A stretch of 64,000 nt of DNA from Himantopus leucocephalus (GCA_003993805.1 RSEF01000004.1:21742822-21806821); one strand, 5' to 3'; counted from the stretch's first letter, positions 50,701 through 64,000 are shown. Notes: generated by a model from the letters alone, not told the origin. Made by a program: numbers and translations.

Positions 50701-52999
50701 CCTTTATTTCTACTTAAGGTTAATGGCAAAGATAATCTACTGATCCGTGGACTGCTGCTAGTGTTACTTCACACACACAGTGCGACCTCTCCTGCGGTAG
50801 ATCTGTTTGTGTCCAGGTCCTGATGCAGCGCAGGTAGCAATCGCTCTTTGGATCCCTGTCTGGACTATTACCTTCAATCTAGTTTGCTGCACTGTACTCA
50901 ATCCGCATCCTCTGCCAATGATCCAACGCACAACTGCCGTTGCCTACGATGGGATCAAGGACACAAGCCCTTTACCAGTCAGCTTTCATAGAAAACGTAG
51001 TTAATTTCGAACAGTTTTATTTAACAAACTTTACAATAAATATTCTGACAAAATAAAAGAATTTTGAAACCACAAAGACAGAGAGGATTTGGGAATTTAT
51101 ATTTTCATTTTGCTAGAGGTGTACTGCAACTCCGGGCAAGTTAATTAACTTCTGGGTTTCTTTGTTTGTGCATCTGTATAAACCAAATAAGCAATATATA
51201 ACTACCCACCACCTAGTTATAGTAAGAAAGCAGTGGTTTGGAGATCCTCAGCAGGACGGTGTCATATAGGAGTGACATATATACACAGAACTGTATACAA
51301 CTGGAGATTTCCTGACTGCTGTAAATGTCAATCCTCAATAAATGGTTTGACCTTTTTTATCTATTATTTCCATTTTATAACTGAAATCAGGTCTGACACA
51401 CTGAGCATTTCAGGCGAATAAATGCAGCTTGGGGATGACTTTGCAGTCTCATGTCTCACATCACACCCTTGAAATGCAATGATCTCCCCAGAAACACAAT
51501 GCTGTCTTGGTACTTAAGCCCCAAGGACCTCCCAGCATCCGTTTGCTGGCTGACCTAACAAGCCCATGAGCCCATTATCAGCATGTCTCTATAAGCCAAC
51601 CAGGTTTCTTTCAGTGGAACTGCTTAAAGCATATAGCAGCTTGATCTCAGAGAAGTTATTCTTTAGGCATTTAATTGAGATCTTCCATGGGCAGAGTCAC
51701 CTTCTGGATGAACCCACTTGCGCGCTGACTACACAGAGAGGCCAGGGACACCACTCTGCTTAATCGGGGCGTCTCAGTCAAAGACTGAAAGTTACGTGAA
51801 TTAAATATGGATCACAAAACCCACAATTGCACTGCAGCTCATGTGCCAGGCTGAACTCACAGTGCAGAAATGGAAACAGATGGGGAATAAATTCCCCATC
51901 AGACAGTGACTTGGGGATCTGAATGCAAGACCGAGAGCCAACCACTCTTGTCAAGCTAGACAATGAGCAATTTGTTGTCTAATGATAATTTTGAATTGGA
52001 GAGAGGAAGGGAAATTGCTTTGATTTGGACTTAAAACAACATTTTAAAAACTTTTCAGAAAGCTGAAAATTTGAAAGTGTTCATTTTGTGCTGATTTAAA
52101 AAATCTTCACTGTGACAAAAATGGAGGTGTCCCCTACTGATTCTAACCTGGTAAAACACTTCCCTTAAGAAAATAAAACAAAAACAATGTCAGGAGCTCC
52201 AGAAAGAAACAGCACAGAACTTGTTTTAAAAAATGGAAATGCCTAAATGTCTGCTTCTGATTTTCATAATTTCCCAGAATTTGTAAAACCCAATAAAATA
52301 AAAAAACACTAATAGCAGTGGCAGTGCTGCTAAATTTGATCTTGCACTGTAGAAACTGTGTCCCCCTGGTTACAGAGCTGTATGACTGAATTTCAGGCTT
52401 CCCTCTCCCACAGCCTTCCCAGTGGGGTAACAGAAAATCCAGTTTACTTTCCACATACAACTAAGTTAATTAAAATCACAGAATTGTTACAGGGCTAAGG
52501 TGGGGTTTTTTTTCGACACAAAGGCCTCTGTTTGCGTGCTACCAGTAAGCTCAACAAAACGAAATGAAGAAACTCTCAGAAATTACCAAACGGCCAAATT
52601 TTTCTCATTGGCTTTTACAGAGAACAGCCCCGCTTTAATTGGCTGAAGGGAAGAAAGCTGTCATATCTGAAATGGCCAGAAGAGAGAAAACGCTGGCAGA
52701 ATGATGTCTTCGTAGGTGAGGGTAGTCCAAGACTTAATTCCATGTGTCAGGGCAAGATAACACACAGTCATACGCATATGATCTCATCAGCCCTTCAGGA
52801 GACAGGATTTTACTTGACGTTTGGTAATATTATTTTAGAGACTTTCTTAATATGTTTGCAGAACACACAAACCAGGAAAAAATGCTGTGTAACCCTCAAT
52901 CTAGATACCACTTAAAGGGATATGCAATCATTATAATCAGAGTAATCATGGCATTATTAATTACAAGAGGAAAAAAATAGATAAACAACCAGTAGGAAT

Positions 53000-53900
53000 T
53001 CCATGTGTTGACAAAAGCGTTTGCTGTCTATCACCGTGTTCGCATCTCTCGCTCTCGGATGCCTATGCGCGCTTCCACATACGCGTGCACCGCTTGGGCC
53101 GGCAGCGTACCCAACGGGTATCAGCCTGAGGGTGCTACTCAACCTACCAGGGTGAAAAATCTCCCTTGCTGCCACCCCTGCCCTGCCACCGCCAGCTGCT
53201 TGGAGACCTCCTGCCTGTCCACCCCTCCTGCCGGCCTCCAGCGGGCAGGCGTTTCAGACAGTGCGATGGCCCCTTTTATAACAACATCGGTTTATGTTTT
53301 GCAAAAAGTCATTCCAGAGCGTCGTACCGACTAAAAGGGAATTCAGGGTCAGTTACTAGATCACTTCCCATTTCTTGAGATGACCGCAGGCATTTTCAGT
53401 GCTCCTGCCCTGAACCTCTCTCTGCAGGGACCCCAGGCAGGGGTTGCCCAGCAGCCTCAGGGCAAACCTGACCTGGTTCGTGTTGCCTTCCCCAGCGCCG
53501 TCGGGGTTCGCAAGCGCAGCGGTACGACCTGAGCCGCCTCCAACGGACTGCCCTTTGGCTCCAGCGTGAGCGACCTGTGAGCCCTGAGAGGCAGGAGCTA
53601 GCTGCACCAGCAAAAGGGGTCGTGCAGGTTTGGAAAGTTTCCTTCTAAACAACAAAGGCTAAAAACTTAGGGCTCGATTCCCTGTTGGAACTTGACAGCT
53701 AGAAAGGAGGTATAAAATTGTGTTGGAAGGAACCCCCTTCTCAGAGAGTGGCCTGGCCAGGCTTGCAGGTGCGCTGGCTGTCGGTCCCGGCCGTGCCCCG
53801 CGTGGGTCCCCGTCCCAGCATCCGCAGAGAAGGGCTCCCGCAGCAAACTGCCACCCCAGCCCAGCCCCTGCCTGGCCCCACAAACACCGAACACAGCCTG
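53000..53900. promoter_or_regulatory. GC-rich, CpG-richer interval
   Basis: CpG clusters at 53,025-53,120 (tgttcgcatctctcgctctc, atgcgcgcttccac), 53,475-53,540 and 53,775-53,830 within a GC-rich stretch carrying open frames in several frames. An alternative promoter is possible; I see no TATA box or convincing first exon. Confidence 0.2.
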
Positions 53901-54890
53901 AAGCCACCCTCTCAGCCTGCCTCCACGTGGGGCCAGAAAAACTAACAATCAGAGCTTTCTTTTAAGCCATGAAAGCTTAAACTCTGTAAAGCCTGACAGC
54001 AACTTGCACTCCCAGCTAAGCCATCAGCATTTTCAAGCCTTAGGGAGATAAACAGATACTTGTGTGTTTTTATATATAGTCATACGTATTTGTAAATACT
54101 CGGATGATTTCCATACACACCCACCAGCCACACAATGCAATAATAAATTATTCCAATAAATGGCATTACTCTAGGAAAGCAACAAGGATAAATATAATTG
54201 CACAAGGTTTAAACAGGATGTAAATCAGCATGAAAAAAAAAAAAAGGCAAGTTAACGTGAAGCTGTTTACTCCTAGAGAATCTCCACTGCTCTAACATTT
54301 CAGCAATAGCCTCCAGTCGTGAGTGTGCTGCAGGAAGTAACAGAGAGCGGTTCAGCAGATGAAACAAAGAGGACCTAATTACCATGCGAAGCACAACATC
54401 CTTCAGATGTGATGAGAAACGTGACTGCATGAAAAACTGGTCCTGGGGAAATTTCAAAATATGACCACCCAAGCATAAAGAAGAGAGTGGTGAAAACCAG
54501 AGAAACTGAAACATGAGGGTATAGTATTTCTATACAAAGAATATTAGTTTAAACACATGCACATACAGATATTGTGTACATACACACATCTATATGCAAA
54601 CACACCAATACAAGCAACTATGTGATTGTGAATGAAAGCTACAAATGTATAAAAGCTTTCAAACCATATGCTACATATTAATAAAAAAATCACATAAATT
54701 CTTTGTATGTTGATCCATGGAGGTTCTTGAGGGAAAAGCAAAAAAACAGCCAAATGCATGAAAAACAACCAAGCAGCCTGACAATCCACCTCTACCCTTC
54801 CATTTTCATCATCCTCGGTCATTTAATACTCATTTTTGCCTACAATTCCACAGTTTGAATGTAAATAATTTATGAATATTGGCCATATAT

Positions 54891-54989
54891 TATTTTGGGG
54901 GTTTTGTTGTGGGTTGTTTTTTTTTGTGTGGTGTTTTTTTTGTTGTTGCTGGTGTTTTGGGTTTTTTTTGTTTTTTTTTTTTTTAAGAA
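54891..54989. repeat. G/T-only low-complexity tract next to an assembly gap
   Basis: About 95 nt that are almost entirely T and G (ttttggggg, gttgttg, ggtgttttggg, then a long T run), ending at NNNN (54,990-54,993). Confidence 0.85.
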
Positions 54990-57900
54990 NNNNTTTTAAG
55001 AAGAAAATGGATGATAAGCACTGACATTTTAGAGCAAGGGAAAGTCTGATTCTCAGGTACAAGTAGAAAAGTTGTGCCGTTTGCAAAAAAGTTCAAGAAG
55101 GTATTTAAAGCCACAACGGCGAAAATGCGGGCTTGTGCTTCGGCTGGGCTCAGCACAGGGGCCACGCCGCTGGCTCTGCAGTTAGCCTCTGCCAGCTGCA
55201 CAGAGCTCACGCTGCTTTGGCACCAGTGCAACTGGACCGAGACCCCCATCACCAGCATGATGTGGGACTATGCTCAGGAATGGCCATTACTCCCCCCAAG
55301 GTGGAAATACAGTGTACCATTTCTAATTTTGATCTATTAAATAGCATGCCGTTTTGGACAAGAAATTGCTAAAAAAATTAGCATCTCCTGAACACCCTTT
55401 TGCTAGAGAACCTGAAAAGGCAGATGTTAACCTATTCATTTATTACCCCAGCCCTGGGCGGGGGGGGTCTGTATGTGTAACTGATGGTGCCTCTTGAAAG
55501 GCTGTTCAAAGTGTGCAAAAACTGAGAAATAGAGTTTGCAAATTCCTTGGCACGATCAATACTGCTCTCCAGCTCCAGATTCCCTTTATCGATGACAGCC
55601 TCTCTCGTTGCAGTGATTAGAGATTCTACATCTTTTAATCACAAAGAACATGACAACTACACCCTATCTATAGCTTTGTGATTTACAGCAATTGATGCAC
55701 TATCATAATTACATTAGTGCAATGATAGCTTTTGGGTGTTACCCAAGCAGCTGAATTTAAATACAGTTGCATTTGTGACAAACTGGTTAGGAAAATCTGA
55801 TGTTTGAATCCAGCACTGATTTTAACCCGTTTGGCTTCCCTTGTCTCCCTCTGCCTGTTAGTGACAGGGATGAACCATTCTTTTCCTGCCTCACCAATTC
55901 TAACCATAAGCACATGGAAAGTGGACCCGTGGGCTAAAAAGAGGAGCCGTATGACGGGGTTGTCTTACGCATATGTTAACAGGCAGAATTTAAGTTTTGG
56001 GAGCAACATCCCACTCTTCTAATAAAGTTATCAACTCCTATTGCTAAGAGTGGGTGGATTTCAGCTTAGCCAGTATAGTCCTTATTTTGAATTTTTCTAG
56101 ATGACTCCCCAGTTTATACAATAAAGTCATTTGAACACTGATGCTTCTTTTTAATTTCAGGGGATTTGTTTGTTTTATTTTTAGCCTGATTCCTGACAGA
56201 AATGAGACACCCACAGACTGCAGTCACGGGAGTCTGAAATAATGCATGTGTTTGTGCTGTCATACAAAAAGGGTGTTCAACTCACCCCTGCTGTCCAGCA
56301 TCAAGGTCAAAAGATACGGAAACTCTTCAGAGTTTGAAAAGAAGGCAGTGGGGGAGAGGAGAGGGACCCTACTGCTGTCCCATTACAGGAAAAGCTAATA
56401 AAGCTCACCCTTTGTAGGATATCAGAGGATCCGCATGAGCGAGAGACATTACAAGCGAGGCTTCATTAGCTCCTTCGCTCACAGAGTGACTTCTTTTTAC
56501 AAGAGAACAGAAGATTTCAGTCTCCTGAGCTGAAAGAAAGCACAGGCTGGCAGGGAAGAATGAGACCAGATGAAAAGCAGGTTCTTCTTATCTCTTTCTA
56601 AATATTACCATAGAAAGTATTGGCTTGCATCCCCCCAGCAGTGTCCCACCTAACAGCACTCCAAACAACGAGCGAGTGCCAGAGCTGGTGCCTGCTACTT
56701 GCAGGCAATGGGAACCAATTCAGGACAACTTGCATCTTTTCCCAAAGCCTGACCCAATGCCAAAATGGCTGTGGCATGTGCCACGGACTTCTTGGAAGAC
56801 CTCAGTTCAGCTCACTGCTCTGCCAGATGCTTCTCATGCCAGCCCAGGAGACTGCACTCCCTGTCTGACCCTCCGCTTCTACCCAAAGGCCAGGACAATG
56901 GCACAGGGACTCTGGGAAGAGCACAACACACCTGACAGGGGATGTGCCAAGCCATTTCACGATTCCCTAAACCAGCACCTCGGTTGCAGGCATGCAGCCA
57001 GCCACAGAGCATCTCCTTGTGAGCGCTTTGGATTTACAGCAAGAAACCAAAAGCTACAAGTCTAATACGTCACAAGAGATCAAGGACACTACCGATGGCC
57101 TAGATCTCTGTACCAGAAGTATCCCAGCACAACCCTGCATCACCTCTCAGCGTCCCTGTTTATGCAGTTAAGCGCTGGCAAGCGCCGCACTGGCAGCAGA
57201 TCTAGCACGCTCTGCATTTATCAGAGCAACGGGCAGGGCTGGTAATGCTTCTCCTCTCGCTTTGAACACAAAGAACGAGGCCCGGAGTGACCAGCCCCTT
57301 CACCAGCCCCGCGGCAGGGCAGAGGGGGAGGACACAGGGAGAACTGAACAGCTACATCAACGTGAAACCTCAGAATTAATCTACAACATTTTATTATACA
57401 GTTAGTTTACATACAACATCCTGGTGATGTTTCTGAATATTTTTGAATCACTGTGGATTATCTGCGCATCCAGACTGCAGGCAGGAATCCATGCAACCGA
57501 GACTTGCTCTCTCCCTTCCTCAGCAGAGATCTCCCAGGCTAGACAGTCTGTCCAGCCGCTACGTTCTGCTCAGCTGCCGCCTTCTCGGAAGGGCTACTGA
57601 GCAGGATGCAGCAAGTTGCCAGGGACCAGCCCCATCAGTCGGGCTGTGAACTTGGTTTTGCTGCTGGAGCTGATCATTTTCTCCTGATGACAGAGCACAG
57701 GAATGGACTGAACTGTGTGTTTAGTTTGGGAACGTTTAAATAGCTGGAAGGATGCTCAGTGCCAGTGTGCATAGAGTGTTTATTGTTCTAAATCAAAAGC
57801 CAATATATAAACGCACATCTTTTAAAAAATCCACTCTTTTCCTTAAAGCCCTAAAAACCCACCCAGACTATTAAGTTTCATTTCTGGGATAAAATCTATC

Positions 57901-58324
57901 ATCGCTGCATGCATGGCAGGACCACGGCAGTGCTTGAACAGACTAATTTCTCGTGCAGCTGTGTGGCACTTCTGCCTGTTCCCTCCATACTGCTTGAGCT
58001 GCAGTTGCATTAATATCCAGGTACACACTCCGAGGCACAGGGCTGTAAATGTGTTGTGACCCAGCTGGATTGGCGTACTTGCCCAGTCTGTTGTCTTGAG
58101 GCTCTACTGACAAGTATCAACTGAGCTGCTAAGCACAGATTTAAGAAACTAGGTTTAGGCAGCTGTTCCATCCTTTCCAGTCTGGATATTCTGCTTCTGG
58201 ATACAGCTCCCAAGAATAAACAACTGTTGTAATCACAGTAAAATAAATACTTTATTACAGTTGAATAATGTTGGTTCTAATTACAGTATCATTGATGTAT
58301 TTTCCTATTAGAGGAAGATTTCCA

Positions 58325-58561
58325 CTTATTCTTTTTTATATTTATTTACCCAAAACATAATACTCAGAGTGATGTTTGCAGTCGAGCTGCTGCTGCTGTC
58401 TTTTTCTGCCAGTTTTACAGCTGGGTTGTTACGCCAAGTTGANCTTATTCTTTTTTATATTTATTTACCCAAAACATAATACTCAGCGTGATGTTTGCAG
58501 TCGAGCTGCTGCTGCTCTCTTTTTCTGCCAGTTTTACAGCTGGGTTGTTACGCCAAGTTGA
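58325..58561. repeat. 118-bp direct duplication flanking a single N (probable assembly artefact)
   Basis: 58,325-58,442 and 58,444-58,561 are both 118 bp, start cttattcttttttat and end cgccaagttga, with only two mismatches, and are separated by N at 58,443. This is typical of two contig ends that overlap but were joined without merging. Both copies carry a gctgctgctg run. Confidence 0.9.
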
Positions 58562-58979
58562 TCTCGCATCCTTCCAAAAATCAAACAGGTATCAGTTTAG
58601 CCCAGACAACTGCTGTCAAAAAGGGGCTTTTCCTATGCCTTTGAGGGGCTACATCCCCTACAACCGCTCTGGCCTCTGAACGGGAGCCTTGTCCAAGGAA
58701 TTAAAAAGACTCCTAGATCAGACCTAACAGGCATTTAGCTTTGTTCTCAGTGCTCAGTTGTCTGTGTTAGGAAACTCAGGTTGATATTTTGGTATAACTG
58801 GCTCTTTTTTGCCAAGGAGATACCCTACGGATTAGCACTTAGTAGGAAGAGAAAATTGCTACGAGTATTGTTCCTCCAAGTCATTTTTCTCATTGGTGCT
58901 GCAGGGGAAAACTACAACCGCTTAAATATGGGCCAGGCCAGGAGTTGAATGAGAAACAGCTTTATTTCTGAGTCTACGC

Positions 58980-59079
58980 NNNNNNNNNNNNNNNNNNNNN
59001 NNNNNNNNNNNNNNNNNNNNNNNNNNNNNNNNNNNNNNNNNNNNNNNNNNNNNNNNNNNNNNNNNNNNNNNNNNNNNNN
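58980..59079. other. Assembly gap, 100 N
   Basis: Exactly 100 N, a standard placeholder for a gap of unknown size. Missing sequence could include anything, including an AFF2 exon. Confidence 0.95.
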
Positions 59080-60259
59080 TACTATTTATTCAGGCAGTCT
59101 ATAGTAAAACTAAGCTCAACAAGAACAGGATGATGACAATAAAACTGGAAAGAGCAGTTTAACAACATAACTCTTTCAGCCATGATGACACCACCACACC
59201 ACAACCTCAGCAAACAACCGCAAAAACAGGTCGGTGAACCATTATGCTACAAGGGCCATCCCCAGAAGCATGCTCAAAACCTGTCAGACCCTTTTATACA
59301 AGATTCAAGTTCTCTGGGTGAAAAAAAAAAGCGGTTGGGGGGAGATTATGTATTGATCTCCCATGGCTTTGAGAGCACGCCCTCTACATGTTAGGACTGA
59401 CACATTTCCTTGAGAGAAAGCCTTAATGTCTTTTTTTTTTCCCCCACCTTTTCTTGGAACCATTGCTACAGACAGCACCAAGACACAAAGGGGCTTCCTG
59501 ATGCACTAAAAATATGTATTAAAACACCTCTAAAGATGGAAGAGGTTTGCCTTGCGCTTGGACTAGATTCCCAGCAGACAAGTCGGGAGAGAGGGAGAGC
59601 TTGGAGGCATGGGAGTGTGGCAACTGCTGATCCATAGAGCGGAGACAGTAACACACACAGGCACTGAAGAGGACCAGGAGTTTTCTGGAGGTTGTATGGG
59701 AAAATGGGAACCGAATCCAGGGTCTGACACCTCCCCTGGCAAAACTGCCAGTGACTTCAAACACCATTGACTCATAACAGCTACGACAATTTACACCAGC
59801 TGAAGACCTGCCCCCAGGAGTCCTGCCTTGCCGCCCTCTGCTCTTACTGCTAGAGATCGATGACTCTTACAGGTCAGATTTTTTGTTTTGTTTTGTCAGG
59901 CTTAGATTGCTTCTTTGTACACTGCTGAGATCAAATCAATTACTTTCCACTCCAACCATCTGACCAAAGTAATTCTAATGGAGCAGAAAGCAGAAACTCA
60001 GATAAAAGAAGGGACAACATATTTTTCACTGTTATCTTTGTGCTGAGCATGATAAAGAAGGAAAGAAGGCTGAAATAAAGATCATTCTTAATAATTCCCT
60101 CTCACGTAAGAGTAATGATCTTAATTCCCACCCTTTGTCTTTGTTGTGGAGATTGGGGACATGAGTTTAGATGGAAGATGAACCCTGTAAGTCTTCAAAG
60201 GAAGAGCACTTATAACAGAAATCCTGTTTCCCTGATAATCATATCCAGGAAAACTATTA

Positions 60260-60660
60260 TTTTGGAACACGATTGCATTTTTCAGCTACCTTAATACCAT
60301 TTTTACTGTTCAGCTGCATGAAAAATTACCTAACCTGTTGGAATGGATTTCTTGACCCACACATAGCTACATTAAAGGGTGTAATTTAATGCAATCTAAC
60401 TAAATTAGCACCAATTAGACAGGCTAAATTAAAGGGCATGTCACTAATAAATTTTATGCTAAACATATTACTGATAATAAGCTCACTAAAAATTGCATAA
60501 TGAAATAAAATATTCTTTTTAACACTGCTCAGTCTAAATATGAACATATAAAAAGTCATGAAATCATGAAATATAGTATGCTAATTCCCAGTTGCCTTTC
60601 AGGATAAAATCACAGCAATATTAAAACGTACCGATTACGGCAGTGTTGAAAAACAATAGG
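60260..60660. promoter_or_regulatory. Candidate conserved non-coding element
   Basis: An unusually even, repeat-free AT-rich block with many TAAT cores (gtgtaatttaatgcaatc, aaattagcaccaattagac, actaataaatt, ctgataataagc). The composition resembles deeply conserved enhancers; conservation is not tested. Confidence 0.3.
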
Positions 60661-63600
60661 TCAAATCCTACAGGGAAGCAGAAAGCCAGGCTAAATTCCA
60701 TGCAATATCTAGGATCCTGAACCTGCAAACATTTACATATATATGCCCAGCTCCTTTGAATTCAGCAGGGCTGCTCTTGTACATGAAGTTGTTGGCTTGC
60801 TGCTGTGCCTGCTCAGGTTGCTGAATCCTAACATGGATTGGATCTGCATTCAGACACTTTTTCTGGAGAATATTTTCCAAGTTTTACTTTCCAAAACACC
60901 AAGTACTAAGTCCTGTATGTAAAGGTATCCCACAGTACAAAAACTACAGTCAAAGAGCTTATTCAAAGATTTAAGTAAGTGGTTCTTTGATCAGTGCAAG
61001 TAAGGCTGACTTCCTCCAGCTGTGTGTGTGTGCACATCTGTCTGTCCTCTCTTCTGTGGCTGGATTCTCTGATGTCTGATGAGAGCTGGGCTCATACTAT
61101 GTCCCTTTTCCCAACCACAGCCTCGTTAGGCTCTCTCTTTCCTGGCTGACTGCTTGTTTTCATAAAACTTTCAACTTTGAGAGTGCTACCATGTCTTCCA
61201 AATTTGGTAGAAATTGGTGAAGAGGTGCTGGGTGGCAAAAAGACACAGCGAGACCGCCCCAATTGCATAAATCCCATTCCTACCAGCAGGTAGTGGGAAT
61301 TTGGTGACTTGGCTGTAAGCACGGTTTAAGAACGGGATGTTTAACAGACTGAATGTGGTGTCCACGTTTACAGCTATGCCCCAATAAGCAGCTTGGAGAG
61401 GTGTAAATGAGCCATTTGTGACTCTATTCATTTTCATCGTCAGGGAAGCTCAAAACTCTTGGATGCCCCTCACTCCCAAGGGCTATTCAGGTACTAAATC
61501 CTGCCAGGCAACCCGGTTGCATCCTCACCTAAAGCACAAGTCCTCTGCTGGGTAGACCCAGAGGTTTATGACCCTTTTGCGTCTTCTTTCTGACACAAAA
61601 TGATCAAAAGGGCAGACGAGCTCTGGCACTCGATGTACAATTCATCTATCAGGTATTTATTAATCAGTAATAAAGTAAATCAGGGATAGTAAAGTGGAAG
61701 TGACATCTTTATTAAGACAGACCAACACGTCCTGAATAGTAACGAGAATGGGCTTCTGGAGCACATTCTCTGCATTCACACATTAATTAATTAGGACCGT
61801 CAGCAGGGTCTGTGCTCACATGAGTTGTCTTTTCTCACACAGGTAGTCTAGAGTTAATAGGCCCATTCATGCGAGTAACATTTGTAAAAAGCATGTTCTA
61901 GCTCCAAATTCCCTGTCTTCCGCTTCTCTCCAAAAATCAAATCCCCAAAAATACTCTGAGGCAGAAACAGAGGTACTGTTTTAATGAACACAAATAATTC
62001 TGCAGAAAACCTGCATTAGAGTCCACCTGGACAGTTTCAAATGGCCTCCTGACACCCCGTGCACAGGTTGCGGCCAATGCTTGAAAGCCCATTGGGCCTT
62101 AAACCAGAGAGGAAGAGCAGTAAGGTGCACGTAAAACTATATAGGAAAATTTTGCAAGTTAAAAAATCAGCATATGTGGACATCACCTGTGTTTTGGGGG
62201 CTGCAGCCCATTCTCAGAAAACAGGAAGGCTTCATATCAGAGCATGGTTCCCCCCCTTCATAAATACATCCTTCCCTCTCACAAAAATAAAAAGAAAAAA
62301 CAAATAGGATTTGTTGGATTCCGTTCAGGCCATAGCAAAAAAAATTAAAAAAAGAAGGCATAATGACATTGTGCAGGGCCCATTAAAATCCTGAAAAGTG
62401 CTAAAGGCACCTGCAAACTCGGCTTTTCCAGCTCTAGTGCTTCCACTGTTCAAACAGATTTTTAAAATAGCTAAGAAACCATGCCAAATGACCACTGTTA
62501 ATCAAAGACTCCTTTCAAATTGTATGAAAACAAACCAGCATCAAAAATGGTGAACTGCCATCCATGCACACTTTACTACACGAGGAACTGAAAAACTACT
62601 GAACTCACATTGGTGCCTATCTTGAGGAAAAATGTTGGCTTTGGAATAAAAGGGACATATTTGGGTTCTTTAGGAGTGCTGTGGGTTTGTTTTACAAAAA
62701 TGAATTTCTGATGTTTAGAATATTTTTCCCATCCAGTGTTTAAGTCAGCACCCGCGTGGACGCAAATTGCCATTATTTCCTTTACTTCAGATTAGCTTTC
62801 AGGGTACTAGCCTCTGCAGGATCTAGCCCATTGGAGACCCAGGTATCGTTCCAGGACACTTCTGTGCATTATGTACTTTGTGGCATAAAGCCCCAGATGG
62901 CGGCTGCCTCTCTGGAAAGTGTTCTTGCTAAATCAAAAGCAGCCCTCTGAACATACAGCTTCACTATCGTTTCAAAAACAATACACAAGTGATTTATTCT
63001 CTTTAAAAAAATTATCAGTTGGGTTCATTAACCTATAGCCGTACAAAAGCAGGAGTCAATTATGTTGCCACATCAGATGTGTGTAAAGATAATTACCCTG
63101 AAAAGAAGATGTAAAGGTGTCCATAAAGGCAGCGAAATGTGACCTATTAAATCAAGCTGTAACCTATTATGGGTCAAAAAACACATTTGTAGGGCCAACA
63201 GGCTCATGGCAATGGCCAATCTAGCATGAATTCTGCAGGTGTCTTTTTCAAACAAACATGAAATCTATCCTTTTCATCCCTGCAATGTTACTGTCTTCTT
63301 ACCTTCCAATACACACTGTTTACTCGACACACACGTACAAATGATGTACACAAATCTCTCTTCAAAATTGTGCAGAACACACCATGTATGAATGGCTAAA
63401 CAGCAAATAAGACACAGAAAATAAGCAACAGAAAATCCACAAAGAGCACCATTACCCTGCTGTTTTACTGGGCATTTCATACTGCTATTAGTCTCTCTGT
63501 CACCTTACACCAAGTACCATATCCTTAGTAGGGTAAATCTGCATTGCAGTCAATGATCCAACTCAAGATCTGACCCAGCTGTCTATGAAGACTGATAAAG

Positions 63601-64000
63601 ATGTTGTAAATGTCCTGAAATTCTTGTTTTGTGCAATTTTCTAAGACTAACTTGAAGTTATTAAAAAAAAAATAATTAAAATTAGCATGCAACTTTGGTT
63701 GGCTGTGACTAACTTCTGAGTGATGTTCTCTTTGATTGATTTAAACCACTTCATTTCCGGCAAGCACCTCTAATATTTGAAGGACCTCATTTAACCAATC
63801 TAGATTATGTTTTGCCTCATTTGTACTCACTGCAACAAATGGGTTGAAAAAATCTGCTTTATGTCACATGCTAAAATATACAGGTATTCTTGAAACTCCT
63901 CTGAATGCCTCTGCTTTGCTTCTCCTTTGGGATGACTCAGAATAACCTTTCGGGTTATACTGGGCTTGATTCTGCTTTCACTTGCACCAGAGGCCTCATC

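Larger units (their letters stand above)
38361..64000 (-). other. AFF2: AFF2 intron upstream of the 45-nt exon
   Basis: The preceding AFF2 exon, expected to encode the segment after the KPTAYVRPMDGQDQ block, was not found up to 64,000, unless it falls in the 100-N gap. The stretch holds two CR1-related elements, AT-rich conserved-element candidates (40,800-41,140; 46,970-47,480; 60,260-60,660), CpG-richer patches (47,570-47,700; 53,000-53,900), low-complexity tracts and a 75-nt exon-like segment at 46,893-46,967. Confidence 0.65.

Noticed and set aside
52470..52500. Possible antisense CR1 tail ('aaaatcacagaattgttaca')
   Set aside because: Only the first few bases resemble a CR1 3' end, and the expected 'ggttggaaggga' follow-on is absent.
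56625..57065. 146-aa plus-strand open frame with an overlapping 82-aa frame
   Set aside because: Two frames are open over the same bases, as expected from composition; the residue mix is low-information and no motif is recognised.
1..64000. CRISPR arrays, prophage, operons, tRNA or rRNA genes
   Set aside because: No regularly spaced repeats, cloverleaf or rRNA sequence was seen, and the window is vertebrate intron DNA.

Overview
The window reads as vertebrate, most likely bird, nuclear DNA. It contains CR1-type LINE tails (clearest at 43,080-43,200 and 20,150-20,510), very old MIR-like and inverted-repeat remnants, a low overall repeat load, simple A/T and pyrimidine tracts, and tiny protein-coding exons separated by large introns. 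There are no bacterial genes, operons, CRISPR arrays or phage genes. Almost all long open frames are chance frames in non-coding DNA.

The one gene I can support is on the minus strand: an internal part of AFF2 (FMR2), a member of the AF4/FMR2 family of nuclear transcription-elongation scaffold proteins. Four exons are visible, in gene order at 38,316-38,360 (45 nt), 15,636-15,722 (87 nt), 12,848-12,884 (37 nt) and 12,542-12,593 (52 nt). All four have AG acceptors and GT donors, their phases join into one open frame, and the joined 73 codons follow vertebrate AFF2 through the family hallmark [16 protein letters not shown]. The upstream part of the gene should lie beyond position 64,000 and the downstream part below position 1. 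No other AFF2 exon was found here.

Layout: 1-12,541 is the start of the intron after the 52-nt exon. 12,542-15,722 is a compact cluster of three exons with introns of 254 and 2,751 bp. 15,723-38,315 is a 22.6-kb intron holding old repeats, including one CR1. 38,361-64,000 is the intron upstream of the 45-nt exon. It holds a CR1 tail, an older CR1/L3-like element, AT-rich blocks that look like conserved non-coding elements, a CpG-dense patch, and a 75-nt exon-like segment on the gene strand (46,893-46,967) that could be an unannotated poison exon.

The assembly has five runs of N. At two single-N sites the flanking sequence is duplicated in direct orientation (118 bp at 58,325-58,561; 25 bp at 27,883-27,934), which looks like failure to merge overlapping contig ends. 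I see no novel mobile or defence system. The best leads concern alternative splicing of AFF2, non-coding regulatory candidates and assembly faults.
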